A stretch of DNA of 64,000 nucleotides from positions 2,542,001 through 2,606,000 of the forward strand of contig NADL03000599.1 in NCBI GenBank assembly GCA_002205965.3, written 5' to 3'. This document shows, piece after piece, positions 1 to 9,440 of this stretch. The notes under the pieces were generated by a model. The model did no database searches and was not told the DNA's origin. It was given only the letters and a program-made list of their open reading frames with translations. Position 1 is the first letter of the stretch; each line of letters starts with the position of its first letter. The DNA is from Kappaphycus alvarezii. Taxonomy: Eukaryota; Rhodophyta; Florideophyceae; Gigartinales; Solieriaceae. Position numbers and translations under genes: made by a program.

Positions 1-154
1 GCATGGGTCCGCACACATACAGCCGTGTAAAATTCTGCCGGGCACCAGCGAAGCTATACATAACGGCGAGTTGGATGTGGGACAAGTAAAGTGATGTGGA
101 ACATTGATTATGTGTTGATAGCGGCCAGGACAGGGCTTGTAGTGGGGTACAGGA

Positions 155-234
155 GGGGGTAAACAGGGGGAATCGTGGTGCTTTACGGATTAGAGATGTA
201 GGACGGCTATTTCCAGAGACTGTGGGGGGTAAAC
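155..234 (-). mobile_element. 60-bp retroposed insert with 10-bp target duplication
   Basis: Positions 165-224 hold a short sequence that, read on the minus strand, ends in the window-wide tail motif (GTAAAGCACCACGATTCCCC). It is bounded by the perfect direct repeat GGGGGTAAAC at 155-164 and 225-234. The body matches the inserts at 6,871-6,965 and 30,111-30,183 (shared core AAATAGCCGTCCTrCATCTCTAAT). I infer a tiny LINE-mobilised or SINE-like copy. Confidence 0.6.
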
Positions 235-381
235 TATGACGTGTTGTGGGTTGGGTTAGGACAAATGAGAGGGTCGGAAGAGTCTCCATCGAGTTTTGTG
301 TGTGGGCAGTGCTCAACCTTATGTCTTAACAAGGAGGAGGGGTGAATAGGACGGGAGCAATAGAGATTCATAGCTGAGGCT

Positions 382-528
382 AGGTTCTTCCAACGCCTCG
401 CCTCCTTCGCTGCTCCCCGTCGTAGTTCGTCTCAAAAGCAGGAATTTCGCGACCTCGTTACCTGCCCTGCGTTTAGCTTCCAAGTGATGCAGGGGCGACA
501 GGTTACTACATGCCGCCTGCCTGCATAG
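382..528 (+). pseudogene. C-terminal tail fragment of an RLE-type LINE (family B)
   Basis: These 49 codons end in TAG and read RFFQRLASFAAPRR...FSFQVMQGRQVTT. They match the last residues of the longer minus-strand LINE at 5,673-6,830 (FFRRLASFAASRRG...FSLQIMQARQVST). Only the extreme C-terminus, after the endonuclease domain, remains. No start or upstream coding sequence is attached, so this is a truncated copy. Identification rests on the internal match; the LINE assignment comes from the longer copy. Confidence 0.7.
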
Positions 529-598
529 TTCATCTCTGAATACTCCACACACACTTTCATGCCCTAGTCTAGAACTTGTACAGATTTACCAACACCAG

Positions 599-1360
599 GT
601 GCACTCAATTGCTGATGAAAATGCACCACGACGGCTGTTTGCTACAATCCTCCGAACACAAGGCAACATACACCAAACACATCCTGCCCGCCTCCGTTAT
701 TTGTACCAAATTCTAGATCTCCCAACAAAACTGCTCTACGACGCCCGTCGCTTCACCACCAAACGCCGCCAGCTGAGCACCTCTCCTCACAGCCCCTGTC
801 GCAACCTAGCCGTTCGCTCCCTCCAGCACCTCCCCACCTTCGAGGCTGGTACCATTGTCCACTGTGCCATGAACATCCAGCTCGACCGGACCACTTGGCC
901 GCCATACTTACGTCAATCCTGGAGCCCCCCTCCTTCCTCCTTCCCAATCCAGCCTGCTCCCCGCCATCCGCCGCCTGTATCAACCATCGGCGACTTTCCC
1001 ACCTTCTCAACCTCTCATTTGCCTCATGGCCACTATAGAAGACTCCTTCTTCGCTGGTTCCTGCACTGGTTCCCGCTCTACCACCGTCGCTCCAGAACCC
1101 CACAAGGCGACCCCAATCACTTACAGAACGCTCTCAAACTGCTTCGCCATTCAACGCTCTCCCGTCGACAACTGCAAACGCTTTACACCGTCCTCATTCC
1201 CTTCGTTACATATTCGCGACTTCGTCGCTTAGCACATAGGAGCACCCCCCAATGCTACGACCCACGTCGGCCCCATGTTGGGGGCTCCTTCTTCAATACA
1301 CGTTCAACCCACCAGGCTGCGCGGATGAGTAGAGGTTGGTCAGGCTCGGCAGTTGAGTAG
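599..1360 (+). CDS. Unrecognised ~250-codon basic, proline-rich ORF (repeated family, copy 1)
   Basis: This is an open frame of 253 codons. It opens at GTG; the first in-frame ATG is at 869, so the true start is unknown and the 5' part may belong to a truncated or spliced gene. The product is rich in Arg, Pro, Ser and His, with no membrane segment or recognised domain. A diverged second copy lies antisense at about 42,550-43,283: 'THPARLRYLYQI' here matches 'THHAHLRSLYQI' there, and the 'FLHWFP' region matches 'FLHWLP'. Being present twice suggests a mobile-element protein or a multicopy gene. It sits just upstream of a LINE fragment on the same strand but is not part of that LINE's usual domain order. 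Function unknown. Confidence 0.4.
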   Translation: MHSIADENAPRRLFATILRTQGNIHQTHPARLRYLYQILDLPTKLLYDARRFTTKRRQLSTSPHSPCRNLAVRSLQHLPTFEAGTIVHCAMNIQLDRTTWPPYLRQSWSPPPSSFPIQPAPRHPPPVSTIGDFPTFSTSHLPHGHYRRLLLRWFLHWFPLYHRRSRTPQGDPNHLQNALKLLRHSTLSRRQLQTLYTVLIPFVTYSRLRRLAHRSTPQCYDPRRPHVGGSFFNTRSTHQAARMSRGWSGSAVE

Positions 1361-1435
1361 TTCAATATTTTCATTGGTTATTTACAACTTCCCATCAAGC
1401 CGATCCAGGACAAAAAGCCGACTTTAGGAATTGGC

Positions 1436-2209
1436 TTGACGTCAGCGAAAAACGTTGGAGCTGCTTCTTTCCTTGCGTCCAGCGCCGCCTCGAACAAGTT
1501 GTGCCCCAAATTCTTGCTGGCTTCCACTAAGGACCTGTCCCAATACGATGACGCCCTCGAAGCTTTTGACATATGGAATGCTTCCTGTCGATCTTCGGAT
1601 AGACTTCCGTTTAGCAACTTCTGCTCAAACAACCCACCATCACAGAAGAAGCTTACAAACGCAGTCCACGCAGCGGCGCAGGAAGCGTTACCGCCTGGCA
1701 ATACCCGTACCCGCGCTTTCCGCGCCTCGATGTCACTACCTGGAGCCAAGGGATGGGTCCACTGTGCGCCTTCCGCGGGGTTGAGGACACACATCAGGAG
1801 CAAGGGTTTCTCGGTGTGGCTGTAGTACTTCTGACAAACTCCGTTTTTCGCCCCTGATACTCCTTGTCCGAAGCCTGGGTGCCCTGAGACATTAGACATC
1901 CATTGGGATTATTTGCTGCAAGGTCGTTACGGATGCCAGCGCAACAATCGCCACAACAATCAGGTTGCTTTGCTAAACAATGATCTTGGACGGGCGGCTC
2001 GGCGCCCTTTCATCGAACCGCGTGTGCATCTTCAACACCGGACAAGACCGGACATCAGAGCCATGGGGGCCGCAGGTGGAACTGACTATTTCGACATAAC
2101 ATTCGTCAATCCACTCACTCCCTCTCATTCCAGAGTCCGGACTTTCAACCCGATGACCAGTCTAAATGCAGCGAGCGCGGAAAAGCGGCGAAAGTACAAA
2201 GGCTTTTGA
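1436..2209 (+). pseudogene. RLE-type LINE (family A, copy 1): region before zinc finger, zinc finger and endonuclease
   Basis: One frame runs through 1,436-2,209, broken only by TAG at 1,823 and TGA at 1,832. In order it shows the post-RT segment (LPGAKGWVHCAPSAGL), a degenerate zinc finger (TPCPKPGCPETLDIHWD, in which the expected H and final C are lost), and a PD-type restriction-like endonuclease motif (RPDIRAMGAAGG then FDITFVNPL). Family knowledge: RLE LINEs carry a CCHC finger and a PD-(D/E)xK nuclease after the RT. The RT itself is missing. The frame stops at 2,209, where a ~1.5-kb insertion starts; coding resumes near 3,706. The second copy at 7,079-7,817 keeps the finger intact and shows the uninterrupted junction. 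Confidence 0.75.
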
Positions 2210-3705
2210 TAGGGGTAAATCGTCGCGAGAAGAGATATTCAGAACCAACTACCCCAAGAAGGAGGTGTTGCAAGCGACAAAAGTGCTACCGTGGTATAGT
2301 TGAACGAACAAGAAGGATTGTATATGAAAGAGAGTTGAGAGGGCTACAAGCAAGTATGAAAGGGGCAGGGTCTACCACTGATGCTCTGGGAGCAGCGTAG
2401 GAAAAAGGGTTCTTGGGTCTGAAGTTGACTCTCAACTCCCTACTGCTCAGGACTTGGCTTGAAGTTGTCTGCCAACTTGCTTTCCCTCTCCATGAGGAAG
2501 CAGTTTACTCAGCTTATATAGACTTTTGGCTACCCCTAAAGTCCGAACAAAACTACAGAAGGTACCAGAAAATGCATACAAACAATTTTTGTGGATGATA
2601 TACTCTAAACAAAAGATACTTAAGAAACTAACAATCAATGAGGTCCTCTTATTTCCCATTCTCTAAATCAGATCCAAACAACTCCTCTAAAATATCCATG
2701 CTGTCCAAGCAGTCCCCACAAATATCTTCGAACGGATCATAGCTCTCTATTCCCTCCTGGGAGATATCTAAACTTCTAAAGATATCTCCATCTGGTTCCA
2801 GCGTCGGCACCACTTGTTCCATAGTCTCCAGTCCAGGCCCCACCAGTCCAACACTTTCCATGCCCTCTGTTCCCTCATCCACCTCGTCCTCGTCCTCGTC
2901 CTCATCATCCTCCTCGTCCTCATCATCCTCCTCTTCCTCCTCTTCCTCCTCTTCCTCCTCTTCCTCCTCTTCCTCCTCTTCCTCCCCATCCCTCCCCTGA
3001 GTCTCGTTCACTAGCTCAGGGGCTAACCATTCCTCAAAGGACTCCCCGCTCTCCTCCTCGACTTTCTCAGTCTCATCCTCACTTACCTCCCTCGCCTCTT
3101 CTTCTATGAAGAGGCGGCGAACGAACTCGATGATTTTCTTCTTAGTTTGCCGCCGGATGTAGTCGTCGGCATCGGTTGGCCCGTAGGCGGCGAGACGGAG
3201 GCCATTGATGGGACGGGAAGGGCGGTTTTTGGAGATAGGGACAGAGGGGCGATTTGACGTCATATTTCTGGAAAAGGGGTAAGCGCGGTTGCGGGTGTTG
3301 ACAGAAAGGGTAATCAGCTTATCAAATTGTTGGTGGTAGGAGTGATGCTTCAGCGACAATGCTATAGCACTTTAAATAGGGGCATGTCTTTGGTAATCAT
3401 CATGGTCTTGGTCAAAAAGAAAGGCGATACTGCGGCCTTGGATTTGCATGAATTCGGGGGCATCATAAAAATCTGCGTGATAAAATATCGGAACTGAATT
3501 TGGGAGGCGAAGTGACCATGAATTGAAAGGCGTCTCTTTGAAGGGGAGGACCAAATATTCAAACATAAAAAAGAAATTGTAGTTGTACAGTGAGTTTGGA
3601 TTCATAAAGGAAAAAGATATTCAGAATTTGTTTTGGGAAGACAAAGGTAGGACGATTGGTCAAGGACGGATTTCAAGATGCGAAGAGGACCTTTTTCGTT
3701 CCGAC
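2210..3705. mobile_element. ~1.5-kb insertion splitting LINE family A copy 1
   Basis: In the intact copy near 7,590 the protein runs from KYPYQGF straight into LAELPG. Here KYKGF ends at 2,209 and FLAELSERSR resumes at about 3,709, so roughly 1.5 kb of foreign DNA lies between. It carries the acidic ORF on the minus strand. A short direct repeat (AGATATTCAGAA) occurs near 2,232 and near 3,615, inside the insert edges. I found no convincing terminal inverted repeat, and the target duplication is unclear (gctttt / gctttc at the edges). Nature of the element unknown. Confidence 0.5.
2649..3359 (-). CDS. Acidic Glu/Asp-tract protein, unrecognised
   Basis: The frame is open for 236 codons, but its first codon is TTG. 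The first ATG is codon 33 (3,263-3,261), giving a 204-residue protein. From that Met there is a basic N-terminus (about residues 1-45, rich in R/K, with DDYIRRQTKKKIIEFVRRL, a likely amphipathic helix), then an acidic linker, then a pure Glu/Asp run encoded by a CTCTTCCTC-type microsatellite (plus strand 2,883-2,986), then an acidic hydrophobic tail. The start overlaps the palindrome TGACGTCA. A GTAAGT occurs in frame after the first acidic stretch and could be a splice donor. The ORF lies wholly inside the insertion that split a LINE, so it may be that element's gene. No homologue recognised. Confidence 0.4.
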   Translation of the reverse strand: MSLKHHSYHQQFDKLITLSVNTRNRAYPFSRNMTSNRPSVPISKNRPSRPINGLRLAAYGPTDADDYIRRQTKKKIIEFVRRLFIEEEAREVSEDETEKVEEESGESFEEWLAPELVNETQGRDGEEEEEEEEEEEEEEEEEEEDDEDEEDDEDEDEDEVDEGTEGMESVGLVGPGLETMEQVVPTLEPDGDIFRSLDISQEGIESYDPFEDICGDCLDSMDILEELFGSDLENGK

Positions 3706-4060
3706 AGCTTTCTTGCGGAATTATCGGAGAGAAGCAGGCTAGTTCCTGTTCTAATTTCTACTCTTTGCGGATGGCATCCAGAGGCGTTTTCAGTGGTCAC
3801 GGAGCTTGCAAGAACCGTCACCAGCCGCGCAATGGAACGGTTTTCCAAGGTTCGAGGCATTCTTCTAGAACTACACTCGGCGTTGGCAGTAACTTCTAGC
3901 GCGCTTGTCTGCTGGCTGGCATCCCATCGACTTCCTGGTAGACTGTGGCTGGTGCTAGCATTCGACAGCAATAATTCGTACATTGCTTCGACCATCGGTT
4001 ATGAATACCCTCCGCACGCTTCTGTGCGACATTTTACAACCAATAAAGATTTACCACCAT
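3706..4060 (+). pseudogene. LINE family A copy 1, extreme C-terminus and 3' region
   Basis: Resumption of the LINE after the insertion. The signature CGWHPEAFSVVTELARTVTS matches GGWHPAAFAVIKELVRTIAS in copy 2 (7,640) and DWHPDACAVLTDVARNVAVR at 10,835. This tryptophan/histidine-containing tail is shared by all LINE copies here. It is followed by a 3' segment carrying CAATAAAG (a poly(A)-signal-like site near 4,040) and then by a CCCC-ending tail motif. Confidence 0.7.
4001..4059 (+). repeat. LINE 3'-UTR repeat with AATAAA (copy 1)
   Basis: The segment starting ATGAATACCCTCCGCACGC and ending ACCACCA is repeated at 5,607-5,665 (minus) and 9,266-9,322 (plus). It contains CAATAAAG. In the minus copy it directly follows the LINE stop codon, so it is LINE 3'-UTR. 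Confidence 0.65.
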
Positions 4061-4084
4061 CGGTACATGTATTTAATATGACAT

Positions 4085-4287
4085 CCAGCCACTCCATACA
4101 TCTCAATAAAGACACCCCCTTTTCCCCCTTTTAGAGTTGCCTGTTTCGCGCGACAGGTTGCGTTTGGGCAACGGGGGGATGCGACACAACACGGCTATTT
4201 CTATGAGGAAGTTGTGTACATGTAGGGTAGGGTTATGTGGAGGGAATTATTGGGTTATTTTGATGTATGGAAGATGAGGTTGTATCC
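4085..4287. repeat. Two converging CCCC-ending LINE tail motifs
   Basis: A plus-strand tail (4,085-4,133, ending ...CCCCCTTTTCCCCC) and a minus-strand tail (4,239-4,287, GGATACAACCTCATCTTCC on the minus strand) face each other about 105 bp apart. The minus copy extends to about 4,330 with the same upstream 3' region as the copies at 5,421, 10,164 and 32,530 (CCGC.AG..TTGCGTTG). These are two independent LINE 3' ends inserted side by side. Confidence 0.5.
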
Positions 4288-4330
4288 AAGCCGCTAGAAT
4301 TGCGTTGCGCGGGAGAAGTCGTTACTGAGC

Positions 4331-5359
4331 AAGTGGAGGGTGACGTTGGGTGGTAGAAATTGAGATTGGGGAGTGAAGCAGTTTTATGGGGCACCTCAGA
4401 GCGCGAGGTTGGGATGGGAGAGCGGGAGGTGACTTGTAGGGCACCAGACAAGGTCAAATTGCGGCGGCTCTGCTAGTTGTATGGGTAACCAGATGGAACT
4501 GGTCTCGTTTGCAGGATATTCGCCGTAATTGGCGAGGCAGAAACAGAGGATGACAAATAAGTGCTTGACGCAAGAGGGTGGCCCAATTTATCTGTGCTTT
4601 GACCCAGGAGGGTTTCAGTCGGGGAAATGATTTGATAATTGCGCTGATGTCAACATCCAGCGAGTGATGCCGGGCACGCTCCCCTATAATATTTAGTGTC
4701 ACTGACTTGATGTTAGGTTACGCATCTCCGCGTTCTGAGTAAGAATACGGAGAAGCATTGCATTGGAATGATCTTTTCTGCCCTCAGAACTTTTCAATAA
4801 ATGAGGCGTTTTGTGTGGAGCAGCACGGCAGCCGTACGGCTTGGAAATTGCATGGGAGGGGCAATATGAATGCTTCTCAGACAACAGCCAGAAACTGAGA
4901 TTGTGGCAATTTCAACGTCATTGGCGTGGGCAGTGGTGATATTATTTAATCGGGTTGCTAATTTTTCGGGCAACATGCCAGGCAAGGTACCCATCAAGGG
5001 TGAATCGTAGGGTGCACTTGCTCCACCATTGTTCTCAAAGTTTGTCGTAGCCGGCATTTTTGTCTTATTTACTATTTTTAGATTAGTACATTACATACCG
5101 ACATACTGTACAGTACTGGGTGTAATACGCAGCAAAAAGTACGCAAATCAACTTGATTAGATTTCGGTTCGTAATTAGAATATCATAAAAAGGATTGAAC
5201 CAAAATAATGGAAAAAAGAGGACTAAACACAGGGGTTACATGAAGTCCCAACATTCCATTCTAAAGTACCTTTACGCTGACAACATACAGTCCTCTCTCT
5301 AGATAGGCGACTTTTAGTAAGGAGAATAAATAAATGTTCACCACACCACCCCTTACACC
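4331..5359. other. No gene recognised
   Basis: Only short overlapping frames, none with a recognisable domain. A TACTGTACAGTA element (about 5,104-5,115) is the only motif that stands out. Confidence 0.5.
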
Positions 5360-5560
5360 CCAACCGACGACATCTTTCAAATATTAAATCACCCCACATT
5401 TTCCCTCTTTACAAATATAAAGGGGAATTCTTGGGCTATTCTAATGTATGAAAAGATGTGGTCGGTTGTATCCACGCAGCTGGGAGTGCGTTGTTTTCGG
5501 GAAAAGTCGTCACAGGGTAACACGAAATAACAATCCTTACAGGACCGGCTCACGGGTGGC
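5360..5560. repeat. Back-to-back LINE tails forming an imperfect inverted repeat
   Basis: A plus-strand tail (5,360-5,406, CCGACGACATCTTTCAAATA...) and a minus-strand tail (5,421-5,473, CCGACCACATCTTTTCATAC on the minus strand) meet at their CCCC ends across about 14 bp. The minus copy continues to about 5,560 with the LINE 3' region that matches 10,164-10,300 and, in reverse, 32,470-32,612. Each arm also looks like a separate retroposed end. Confidence 0.55.
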
Positions 5561-5606
5561 GAGCAGACATGCCGCGTATGACCAAATAAATCCATTAACA
5601 AAACTG

Positions 5607-5665
5607 TGGTGGTAAAACTTTATTGATTGTACAATTTCGCACAGAAGCGTGCGGAGGGTATTCAT
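5607..5665 (-). repeat. LINE 3'-UTR repeat with AATAAA (copy 2)
   Basis: Minus-strand copy of the repeat at 4,001-4,059. It contains CAATAAAG and lies immediately downstream of the stop codon of the minus-strand LINE ORF that ends at 5,673. Confidence 0.65.
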
Positions 5666-5672
5666 AAATTAA

Positions 5673-6830
5673 CTACGGATGCGGGCGGCGGGTAGAAACC
5701 TGTCGCGCCTGCATTATTTGGAGACTAAATGCAAAACGGGTAACGAAGTCGCGGAGCTCCTGTTGAGGGGAGGAACCGCGACGGGAAGCAGCGAAGGAAG
5801 CAAGGCGGCGGAAAAAACCCTTGCCGTCGTCGCCCAAGGCGCCATAGATATCAATCCCGACGGGGGAGAGGAGGATATCGTTTTGGTTGCAGGAAGTGCC
5901 GTAATGACGATGTTTCTCGCGCTCTGCGAGTGTTGCGGCAGCGCCTGCGGTAACCGTACTTGGCGAAATGTGGCGGCGTGCGGAGGGGTGGGCAACAGTA
6001 ACGTCGACGGCGATATCGGTACTGTGAACCCCGTATGCAGTGGGTATGTAAATGTCCATTCGTAGCGCGGGAGACTCCGAATGCCCAGATGGGTTGGGAA
6101 CCTGGTAGAGGAGCGGATGTTCGACGAGAGCGACGATCCCAACTTCCTTGCAGTAGCGGGCAAGAACGTTGCGGAGGATGTGATGACGACGAGTCATTCC
6201 GTCTTCGTACTTGCAGGTCAACGCGTGTTGACCACTTGGATCTAAGACGGGTGCGATGTCGGCCGAGCGGCGGGAGCAGACCGGACAGCGAGTATATCCA
6301 GGGAATAGCGCGATGCCGAGACGTAGAGCCAGAGCGACTTTCCATGTAGAAGAGGACATGTACGTACCGCGGTGGGGTGTGGAAGCGAAGAGAAAACAGA
6401 CGAGGCGGAGGACGTGCGCACGGAGAGGAGCCGTGCTCGGTCGTGGGCTGCCGCGGACGTGAACAACCTATCGGACTTCGATAGCATGAGTTCAGTTGTG
6501 ATCGCAGACTGGAGCCTTTCGCCGGGGACCTGCGATGAACAACGCTCGAAAAGAGCCGTAGCTGTAAGCGACGAAGACAGCTGCAGGTGGCGGGAGGATA
6601 AGAGCGAGCTGGCGGACCGAGGGATCTCTTCCAAGTGGCGGTCCTGGGAAAGAGTGAGCAGGTCGGAGATAAGTCCAAAAGAATCAATTACAGATGCTGC
6701 GTAAGCAGCCTCGGTAATGTCTGAAGTTTGCAGGAGACCTAGACCGCCCATGGAGAAGGGGAGAGAGGCTTGGAGCCAGGCTCGCTCTGGACAGGGCAGC
6801 TGCAATTGGTGGAACGCTTAGCAAAACTGC
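5673..6830 (-). pseudogene. RLE-type LINE (family B): RT C-terminus, zinc finger and endonuclease
   Basis: Two overlapping minus-strand frames (6,805-6,242, then 6,359-5,673) make one broken reading with a frameshift near 6,350. The order is: ASLPFSMGGLGLLQ, the GGLGL-type motif that ends the RT region of such LINEs; a helical linker; a CPVC...H...C zinc finger (CPVCSRRSADIA, GQHALTC); a PD/D-type nuclease (RMDIYIPTA, then STDIAVDVTVAHP); and the tail FFRRLASFAASRR. Known role: the finger binds target or RNA, the nuclease nicks the target, and the RT (absent here) primes on the nick. The 5' truncation is typical of LINE insertion. The nuclease core differs from family A, so at least two lineages are present. 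Confidence 0.8.
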
Positions 6831-6863
6831 GTACGAGCCATGCCCAATCCCTCACACAGGAGA

Positions 6864-6972
6864 AAACATGGGGAATTTGGGGTGCTTTACTGATTAGAGA
6901 TGCACATAGGACGGCTGTTTTCCGAGATTAGACGGGGCAGGTGTTGTACTGGGTGATGACGAGGTAAACATG
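6864..6972 (-). mobile_element. 95-bp retroposed insert with 7-bp target duplication
   Basis: Insert 6,871-6,965 is flanked by AAACATG at 6,864-6,870 and 6,966-6,972. On the minus strand it ends CAGTAAAGCACCCCAAATTC and CC. The body matches the inserts at 165-224 and 30,111-30,183 (ACCTGCCCC, then GGAAAAyAGCCGTCCT). Confidence 0.6.
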
Positions 6973-7078
6973 TTACACAAACATAGAAAAAAAGGCTGTC
7001 ATTACCCGCCTTTTATGGAACCCCGACAGACAGGTACTCGGGGTACATCCGGTTAGATCTTAGCAGCATAGTTAGACC

Positions 7079-7817
7079 GTGCGCAGTCCCCAGTACATAC
7101 TGAATGCAGTATACTTCTTTCTATATTCACTTGAAAATTGGTTTCGGTGCTTCTACCGAACCCTTGTACTCGCTCCCAATACTCCTTGTCCAAAGATGGG
7201 GTGTCCTGAAATGCTGGATATCTACGGGGACCATTTGCTGCATTGTCGTTACGGCTGTGTGCCCACTTTTACGTCGTAAAAAGAAGGTGACTCTCCTCGG
7301 TAACGACCTTGCAACGGCCCCCCGACGGCCATTCATTGCGCCCCGATTACACCACCAACGCCAGACAGCATCGGATATCAGGCCGATGGGAGGTGCCGGT
7401 GGCACCAGCTTTTTCGACGTAACTTTCGTCAAACCACTAGCCTCTTCCTATGCCAAAGGGGAAAGGTTTCGGTGCTTTACTCTTGGAAGATATATTCTAC
7501 CTGTCCTAAGCGAAGAGGTTTAACCCACTCACGAGCCTCAACGCAACCCACGCGGAGAAGAAGCAGAAATACCCATACCAAGGTTTCTTGCTGAATTGCC
7601 GGGAAACAGCAGGCTAGTTCTCGTCCCCATTGGAACGATCGGAGGCTGGCATCCAGCGGCGTTCGCCGTCATCAAGGAACTTGTGAGAACTATCGCCAGC
7701 CGCACGATGGGACTAGTTTCGAAGGTGCAAGGTATTCTTTTACAGCGACACTCCGCATCGCCAGTAACCTCCAATGCGGCTTGTTTGCTTGCTGGCCTCA
7801 CCTCCACTTGCTCATAG
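7079..7817 (+). pseudogene. RLE-type LINE (family A, copy 2): zinc finger, endonuclease, C-terminus
   Basis: Three frames in succession (shifts near 7,275 and 7,520). The finger is intact here: TPCPKMGCPEM, then GDHLLHC. The nuclease motif reads SDIRPMGGAGG, then FFDVTFVKPL; the usual P before D has become S. The tail reads GGWHPAAFAVIKELVRTIAS. This copy lacks the 1.5-kb insertion present in copy 1 and therefore defines its site. Dead because of the frameshifts and the missing RT. Confidence 0.8.
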
Positions 7818-8162
7818 ACTGAAGCGCCATCAGCACCTGACGCCAGCTTTCGGGTACATACTCATTACCACCGTATAAGTTGACTGGGTATCAGCCAGCT
7901 TGTCTGTTACAGTGAAAGAACCTCACGTGATTGTTTAGGTCCCTCTATGACTAAGTTCCGAATAATTCAGTCGCTTACGCGCCAGTGCTGTACAGACAAG
8001 ATCAACATCAGCTGAACTATCCCTCCGCCCTGATATCTCTTAACAGTAGGTCCACACCACCCAAAATGCCTACATTCGGTCTACTTGCGCGTGCATCAGA
8101 GCTATCACTCCGAAGGCGAGAGCACTATTCAGCTTACTTACTGTTTCTGCATACATTTTTTA
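7818..8162. other. No gene recognised
   Basis: LINE family A 3' flank. Short frames only; no tail motif or AATAAA clearly attached. Confidence 0.4.
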
Positions 8163-8238
8163 GTCGATCGTGGTTGTCTGGAAAACTATGAGATAGATCG
8201 AGTATATCTTCCAAAAGTAAAACACCCAAACCTTTCCC
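8163..8238 (+). mobile_element. ~76-bp short element, sibling of 11,570-11,640
   Basis: Begins TCGATCGTGGTTGTCTGG and ends in AAAACACCCAAACCTTTCCC. The same start and end occur at 11,570-11,640. The flanks (CATTTTTTAG before, CTTTTTGG after) may be a decayed target duplication. Two copies sharing both ends suggest a defined short element, not random truncation. Confidence 0.5.
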
Positions 8239-8885
8239 CTTTTTGGCTCAGCCATTACCAGCTGCTGAGACTGCATCCATTATGACTTCGGTGAATGGAG
8301 TCTTAACGCTACCAATCTCGACTAGTACCAGAAAGAGTAAAGTAACAGTTACAAATAGTTTAGATCGGTACGCCTTCACATTAAAGATGTCTTTAAAAGA
8401 ATCGAAACATAGGTTGAAGTACATTGCCTCGAAAAATTTTACGCAGTTTCAAATGTTTTAAACAAACCGAAAATACAATTCACAGGAGGCAACACTACTG
8501 AGGCGCAAGTGTAATGAGACCCTGTTACTCAAAAGGCTTACAGGCACAAGGGAAATATGTGCGCTAGCGCTGTTGGGGCTGCCAAAATTATTCACTTTAA
8601 AGCCGTAGAGGGCCGTTGGCGTAAGCGTAAGCCTTAGGTGATCGCTCTTTACGAGGAGCTCTTTATTGAATTCGAGAGGATGCGGGCGGTGGCAGAGATG
8701 TTTTAAATCGGAGTACTACAGGTCCTTGCGTGGCATTTGATTGCAGAAGCTGCGAATGAAAGAGAATTCAGCTCTGCTGCGGTTGATTTGGAAAAATATA
8801 ACTCGAAATAACTATTGCCTGGTTTCACAATTGGCTTGGCCAATATACGGTATCCACGCTCCGGTACAAATTTACTGGGTACCAA
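8239..8885. other. No gene recognised
   Basis: Short frames without recognisable motifs. The adjoining pogo fragment begins at about 8,900; its first half, if this DNA belonged to it, is unreadable. Confidence 0.4.
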
Positions 8886-9260
8886 CCCACATATCTACCA
8901 CAGTAAATTGACCCCCCATTTCAAAAGAAAATTGCGTGGGTTCAAAGGTTTATGTTCAGCCATAAAATTGTCGTAAGGACACAAACTAGAAAGCTTGTGG
9001 ATTTCTTAGCACAGCAGAAGATCTTTGAACGCAAGTTTGCCTACCATCCACGAAAACTTAAGCGGGGATTTGATTTATCAAATTTTGATGGAGACACAAT
9101 GGAAAATATGGACAAGACCCATTTTGCTTTTAACATTGATAATGGAGAAGTTTGATATTCAAGGGGGATTCTTCGGTCAAGAATGATGACTTCGTATTTG
9201 GCAGAGACTAAACTACGATGATGATGAGGCCTCCTGGTGGCTGGTGACCGGAATACTATG
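8886..9260 (+). pseudogene. pogo/Tigger-like DDE transposase fragment
   Basis: The frame at 8,910-9,155 reads RFMFSHKIVVRTQTRKL..., then ENMDKTHFAFNIDNG. It corresponds to ERFNIVSRAASGKG...VENIDETHFLINVSNG of the better preserved minus-strand copy at 57,120-58,080. After a frameshift near 9,155, GDSSVKNDDFVFG and TTMMMR follow, matching the next conserved block (SVAEVV, MTMVVR). The first catalytic Asp (NMDKTHF) is retained but the rest of the catalytic core is lost. Known family role: cut-and-paste transposition with TA targets. Confidence 0.7.
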
Positions 9261-9265
9261 ATCAA

Positions 9266-9322
9266 GAATGCCATCCGCACGCCTCTGTGCCATTCTATAC
9301 AACTCGTAAAGTTCTACCACCA
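9266..9322 (+). repeat. LINE 3'-UTR repeat (copy 3)
   Basis: Reads CCATCCGCACGCCTCTGTGC...TACCACCA and matches 4,001-4,059 and 5,607-5,665. The AATAAA is degraded to CGTAAAG. It abuts the pogo fragment. Confidence 0.5.
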
Positions 9323-9440
9323 TGATCCAGCCCCCGATGCTAACTTTTAAGAATTCTACTAGATACTACCCCTTTCTTTAAGTGGGGACACTGTTCCTGG
9401 AGTTTTTTTGTAGATCGGGACCGAAAGGATGGGTGAACGG

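Noticed and set aside
753-1103. Minus-strand ORF opposite the 599-1,360 frame
   Set aside because: It is a shadow of the plus-strand frame; the plus frame, not this one, matches the second copy at 42.5-43.3 kb.
2814-3014. Leu/Val-rich plus-strand ORF as a membrane protein
   Set aside because: It is the complement of the Glu/Asp microsatellite of the acidic minus-strand ORF; the hydrophobic run is a translation artefact of CTCTTCCTC repeats.
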